Shown here one piece after another: positions 61,439 to 64,000 of a stretch of DNA of 64,000 nucleotides. This stretch comes from an uncultured Oscillospiraceae bacterium (GTDB lineage: Bacteria > Bacillota > Clostridia > Oscillospirales > Acutalibacteraceae), in assembly GCA_902492455.1 (NCBI GenBank), contig CABULH010000007.1, positions 62,001-126,000 on the forward strand. The letters run 5' to 3'. Made by a program: the position numbers and the translations under genes. Under the pieces are notes generated by a model. It was not told the origin of the DNA, ran no database searches, and saw only the letters and a list, made by a program, of their open reading frames with translations. How positions within the stretch are numbered: position 1 is the stretch's first letter; each line of letters begins with the position of its first letter.

Positions 61439-62119
61439 ATGAATCAGATGAATATAGATTACGAGAACCGACTCTCCCAGGAAGGCTCGGTACGGGAGGA
61501 ATTGGCGGCCTATTTCTTATCGGTTCCCCCTCTTTCTCAGCAGTCGGAAGAACAGAAGGTCCGCACAAGACAGGAGCTGCGCCGTCTTGCGGAAGTGGAA
61601 GCCGATGCTGTACTGCAATTCGGCGGTTTTGCCCGCCCTCTTTCTGAAGGAAACGTCACTGGTCTTCTCACCTCTCTGCTGGAAGCAGCACGGACTGTGG
61701 CAAACACCGCCGGTTATCCTCTTACTATTTCCATTCCCTCTGAATTGGAGGCGCCATTTTATGCTTCCTTTGAACCGCGGCTGCTACAAATGGCAGTGGT
61801 GGGACTGATTCGTGCAGCCTGCCTAAGCAACCATCGGACACCGGTTTCGGTCTCCCTCAGCGGCGGCATTCATACCTTAACCATAACCGTCACCGGGGAC
61901 GCTGCTCCAACCGAGAGACAGGCGTTGGAAATCGCCCGGGAAGTGGCGCGCCTTCACCAGGGCGGCTTGGCTTTATCCGAAGGAACCGTCGGCTTTTCTA
62001 TCCGTACCACCCTTCCCCACACCGGCGGTCATTTTGCCGCACCCGGCATATCGGAATTGTTGGATTATCTCCTTTCCAGCGTTCACGTAGGTCTCTACCC
62101 TTTTCTATATAATGAATAA
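61439..62119 (+). CDS. Hypothetical protein with a degenerate GHKL (histidine-kinase-like ATPase) fold
   Basis: A 226-residue soluble protein. The C-terminal half has a pattern like a histidine-kinase ATPase domain: an N-box-like MAVVGLIRAACLSN, a strand VSVSLSGGIHTLTITV, and LEIAREVARLHQGGLALSE then GFSIRTTLP as in the kinase ending. The Asn, G1 and phospho-acceptor His motifs are missing, so it is probably inactive as a kinase. The N-terminal half is helical. GGAG lies nine bases before the ATG. Function unknown. Confidence 0.7.
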   Translation: MNQMNIDYENRLSQEGSVREELAAYFLSVPPLSQQSEEQKVRTRQELRRLAEVEADAVLQFGGFARPLSEGNVTGLLTSLLEAARTVANTAGYPLTISIPSELEAPFYASFEPRLLQMAVVGLIRAACLSNHRTPVSVSLSGGIHTLTITVTGDAAPTERQALEIAREVARLHQGGLALSEGTVGFSIRTTLPHTGGHFAAPGISELLDYLLSSVHVGLYPFLYNE

Positions 62120-62121
62120 GA

Positions 62122-62162
62122 AACGCCTGCAGCGCTTGATGTGGCCTGCAGGCGTTTCTTAT
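62122..62162. terminator. Bidirectional terminator
   Basis: A 15-bp perfect stem AAGAAACGCCTGCAG with its complement around a loop of about 13 bases, ending in TTCTTATTT. It separates convergent genes. Confidence 0.85.
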
Positions 62163-62507
62163 TTATAAATTTTGCCCGTTCCAGCCCCAGGTAGCAATCT
62201 CCTCATATTTAACGTAAATGCGCGCTGGATCAATTTTCAGTTCACCGCTGATGATCTCTGTCACGGCTGTGGTCAGCTTTTCATAATCCGCCTCTGAGGC
62301 CTGACCGAAAATCTTAACCTCGACAAAAGCCGAAGGACGGCTGCCGTCCCCCTGAAAATATAAGCGGCAGTTATCTGTGAATTCCACCATCAGCCAGGTT
62401 TCACTTTTCCCTGGCAATAAAGCGATAGCCTTCCCCAGCTTCTCCTTCAGCACCTGCTCCTTTTCCTGAGTCAGCGCAACGCTGACCCTTACACCGATAT
62501 ACGGCAT
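62163..62507 (-). CDS. Tautomerase/MIF-related protein
   Basis: A 114-residue protein of the macrophage-migration-inhibitory-factor fold (phenylpyruvate tautomerase-related). The catalytic Pro must be residue 2 after Met removal; the ATG at 62507 gives MPYIGV and has AAGGAG upstream, so it is preferred over the ORF that begins three codons earlier. Family parts VEVKIFG and a C-terminal YVKYEEIATWGWNG are seen. The substrate is unknown. Confidence 0.88.
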   Translation of the reverse strand: MPYIGVRVSVALTQEKEQVLKEKLGKAIALLPGKSETWLMVEFTDNCRLYFQGDGSRPSAFVEVKIFGQASEADYEKLTTAVTEIISGELKIDPARIYVKYEEIATWGWNGQNL

Positions 62508-62524
62508 CTGCAACACTCCTTATA

Positions 62525-62862
62525 TTAAATTTTCTCTGAGTCTGGATCGTACACTATGTCTGTTTGATACTTTTGACTATTTACTTTTTCTTTTAAAGCA
62601 ATAACCTCTTCTAAAGCAATAACCTCTTCCAAGTCGATTTCATAACAATTGGCTATAGCTAAAGCATAATAAATAATATCCCATATTTCTTCATCCAGAG
62701 TTTCTTTGATCAGAGCAGGCGTTTGGGGCCGTTTATTCATTCTAATAGCCCTTCCCAACTCTCCTCTCCTACTTCTTCCGTGAGTTTCATATAATAATCT
62801 TTTATTAATTCAGGATGATGATCTTTCTTCTGAATATACTTTTGAAGATAACGGATTGACAC
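62525..62862 (-). pseudogene. MazG-like nucleotide pyrophosphohydrolase, frameshifted
   Basis: The N-terminal part starts at GTG 62862 (GGGAGAG upstream) and encodes a MazG-type opening with KYIQKKDHHPELIKDYY and KLTEEVGE. The C-terminal part, LGRAIRMN then EEIWDIIYYALAIAN, is in another frame from about 62765. A 5-bp tandem duplication (TCTCC twice, 62760-62769) accounts for the shift; removing it restores a continuous protein of about 110 residues. A second, in-frame 18-bp duplication (62594-62611, 62612-62629) repeats six residues. The gene is probably inactive, unless this is an assembly error. Confidence 0.85.
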
Positions 62863-62910
62863 CAATTATCTCTCCCTCATTTCACAACATAAGCAAAAAA
62901 TCTGCAACAT

Positions 62911-63447
62911 TTATGCAATCCGTCCGAATACCGACGAAATGCCTTTCTTCAGTTCCTGATACATCGGCATCTTCGCCAAAGGAGAAAGCGCTTCCAGCAT
63001 TTTTCGGTAATACCAAGCCTGTTCCGCTTTTCCGCGATGAAAACGTTTCCAGAAATCCTCGTCCACATATTCATCGGCAATGCTGCGGATATTGGAAAGC
63101 TTATCTGCGCAGATAATCAGCATAGCCTCCCGCGGCGCTCCCTGTACCCGGGCAAGCATCTGATTTTTTCGCTCTTCCCACGATAATCCCTTTTCTTCCG
63201 AACAGAGCATAACCAGTTCCGCCACCCGGACACCGAATTGTTTTTGTATATCTGCCGCCGTTACTGCCGTATCCTCCACCGTATCATGAAGCAATCCCGC
63301 TGCGACCACCTCGTCCTCCGCCCCCGCCTCCATCAGAAGCTGAGCCACCTCAAAAGGATGGGCGATGTAGGGAATATCCGTTCCCTTGCGTTTCTGACCG
63401 TCATGGGCCTGAACAGCGAAATAAATGGCGCGGTGAATCAGCAGCAT
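62911..63447 (-). CDS. HD-domain protein of the small alarmone hydrolase type
   Basis: A 178-residue protein matching the HD hydrolase domain of RelA/SpoT (a single-domain form, MESH1-like). Metal-binding and catalytic residues are seen in HDGQKRKGTDIPYIAHPF, GLLHDTVEDT and CADKLSNIR. No synthetase or TGS domain is present. It may hydrolyse (p)ppGpp or a related nucleotide. The ATG at 63447 follows AAGGAAG; the TTG two codons earlier is weaker. Confidence 0.88.
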   Translation of the reverse strand: MLLIHRAIYFAVQAHDGQKRKGTDIPYIAHPFEVAQLLMEAGAEDEVVAAGLLHDTVEDTAVTAADIQKQFGVRVAELVMLCSEEKGLSWEERKNQMLARVQGAPREAMLIICADKLSNIRSIADEYVDEDFWKRFHRGKAEQAWYYRKMLEALSPLAKMPMYQELKKGISSVFGRIA

Positions 63448-63694
63448 GAACAATCTTCCTTCATTTTTGATGAGAGCTCCTTAATCACAGAGCACAGCTA
63501 CCGTCATAATACATCACCATAAAAACAGGCCGTGCCGGCTGGAAATCTTTTTTACTTGAGCCGGCTTACCAGCCGTGCTAAACTATACTTACCAGATATT
63601 TTAACAGAAGGCATTATATCGGTTCTACTGCGCTCATGAAAATTAGTATAGCATGAAATGCGAATTTTGGGAAGGGAGAAAGAGGCGAAGCGGC

Positions 63695-63973
63695 ATGAAA
63701 CTCATCAAAAAAGCCGTTGGAAGTATCCGAAAGCTACATAAGTTTTCCCGCAATGTAATCCATGGAAGTTTGCAGTTTACCATCATATTGTACATATTTG
63801 CTTTTGCCGCTTATTATCTTGCCCCTTACACTCCCGATTATTTCCGCACCATGGCTTATTATACTGCGGCCCTGGAAATTGCACCGGTCACACTGGGGGC
63901 GGGAATCATAGTGGCGTTGATAAGCGACCTGGCTCTGCGGAAAAATGAGGACAAAGATGATTCCTCTAAATAA
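63695..63973 (+). CDS. Small two-helix membrane protein
   Basis: A 92-residue protein with a basic N-terminus (KLIKKAVGSIRKLHKFSR), two membrane segments (about 27-43 and 60-80) and a charged tail. The family is not recognised. The ATG at 63695 is taken because a GGGAG/AGAGG purine run lies before it; the ATG at 63653 has none. A hairpin appears to begin at the window end and is cut off. Nothing else was recognised between 63454 and 63694. Confidence 0.65.
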   Translation: MKLIKKAVGSIRKLHKFSRNVIHGSLQFTIILYIFAFAAYYLAPYTPDYFRTMAYYTAALEIAPVTLGAGIIVALISDLALRKNEDKDDSSK

Positions 63974-64000
63974 ACCGCAGGCCGCCTGTTAAAACCAGGC

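Noticed and set aside
62884..62893. Partial copy of the switch-site arm (ACAACATAAG)
   Set aside because: Only nine of ten bases match, there is no opposite arm, and it lies in AT-rich sequence where chance matches are expected.

Overview
The window is about 64 kb of bacterial chromosome with moderate GC. It fits a spore-forming member of the Bacillota, class Clostridia, probably Oscillospirales or a related order (inference). The signs are a cotJA-cotJB-cotJC spore-coat operon, a SpoVB-like flippase, a SpoIID-like protein, sepF/ylmH/divIVA division genes, the miaB-ricA-mutS-mutL-miaA gene order also found in Bacillus, strong AAGGAGG ribosome sites and sigma-A promoters. No rRNA, CRISPR array, prophage or insertion sequence was found.

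Layout. 1-6.8 kb: tRNA-Cys, a small membrane protein, recD2, comF, an MreB paralogue, an NAGPA-type glycosidase and small membrane proteins. 6.8-16.6 kb: nth, a deoxyinosine glycosylase, a GT39 glycosyltransferase, glyA, an esterase, rarA, putP and a B12-binding radical SAM protein. 16.6-21 kb (minus): a SpoVB-like flippase and a three-gene envelope/spore cluster with SpoIID and peptidoglycan-binding repeats. 21-25.4 kb: a two-component system plus a membrane-anchored partner, and two tRNA-Ser genes flanking ddh. 25.4-30.4 kb is more AT-rich: a four-gene lipid-linked sugar transfer module, an ArsC/Spx-family protein and a DUF6323/DUF6179 pair. 30.4-46.4 kb: yqeY-like, ywlG-like and murC, then a long tRNA-modification, mismatch-repair and cell-division run from miaB to an RluA-family synthase. 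46.4-56.4 kb: a Xer-type recombinase, pyridoxamine kinase, cotJ operon, nagB and an ABC/DUF1854/ABC operon. 56.5-64 kb: rnpB, a GNAT protein, the switch locus below, gap, a degenerate GHKL-fold protein, a tautomerase, a frameshifted MazG-like gene and a small alarmone-hydrolase-like protein.

The most interesting locus is 57.5-59.9 kb. A tyrosine recombinase gene is followed by a roughly 215-bp segment bounded by two palindromic sites. The sites share the same 10-bp arms, and their central tetranucleotides are reverse complements (GAGA and TCTC). The segment holds a bidirectional terminator and one good sigma-A promoter, now pointing at an HD-GYP (c-di-GMP phosphodiesterase family) gene. The flanks carry a signature of past inversion. 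Next to it, convergent, is a DUF6514 gene preceded by its own promoter, a c-di-GMP-I (GEMM) riboswitch and an intrinsic terminator. I read this as a phase-variable c-di-GMP switch beside a c-di-GMP-sensing output gene. The elements are visible in the sequence; the switching and the circuit are inference.
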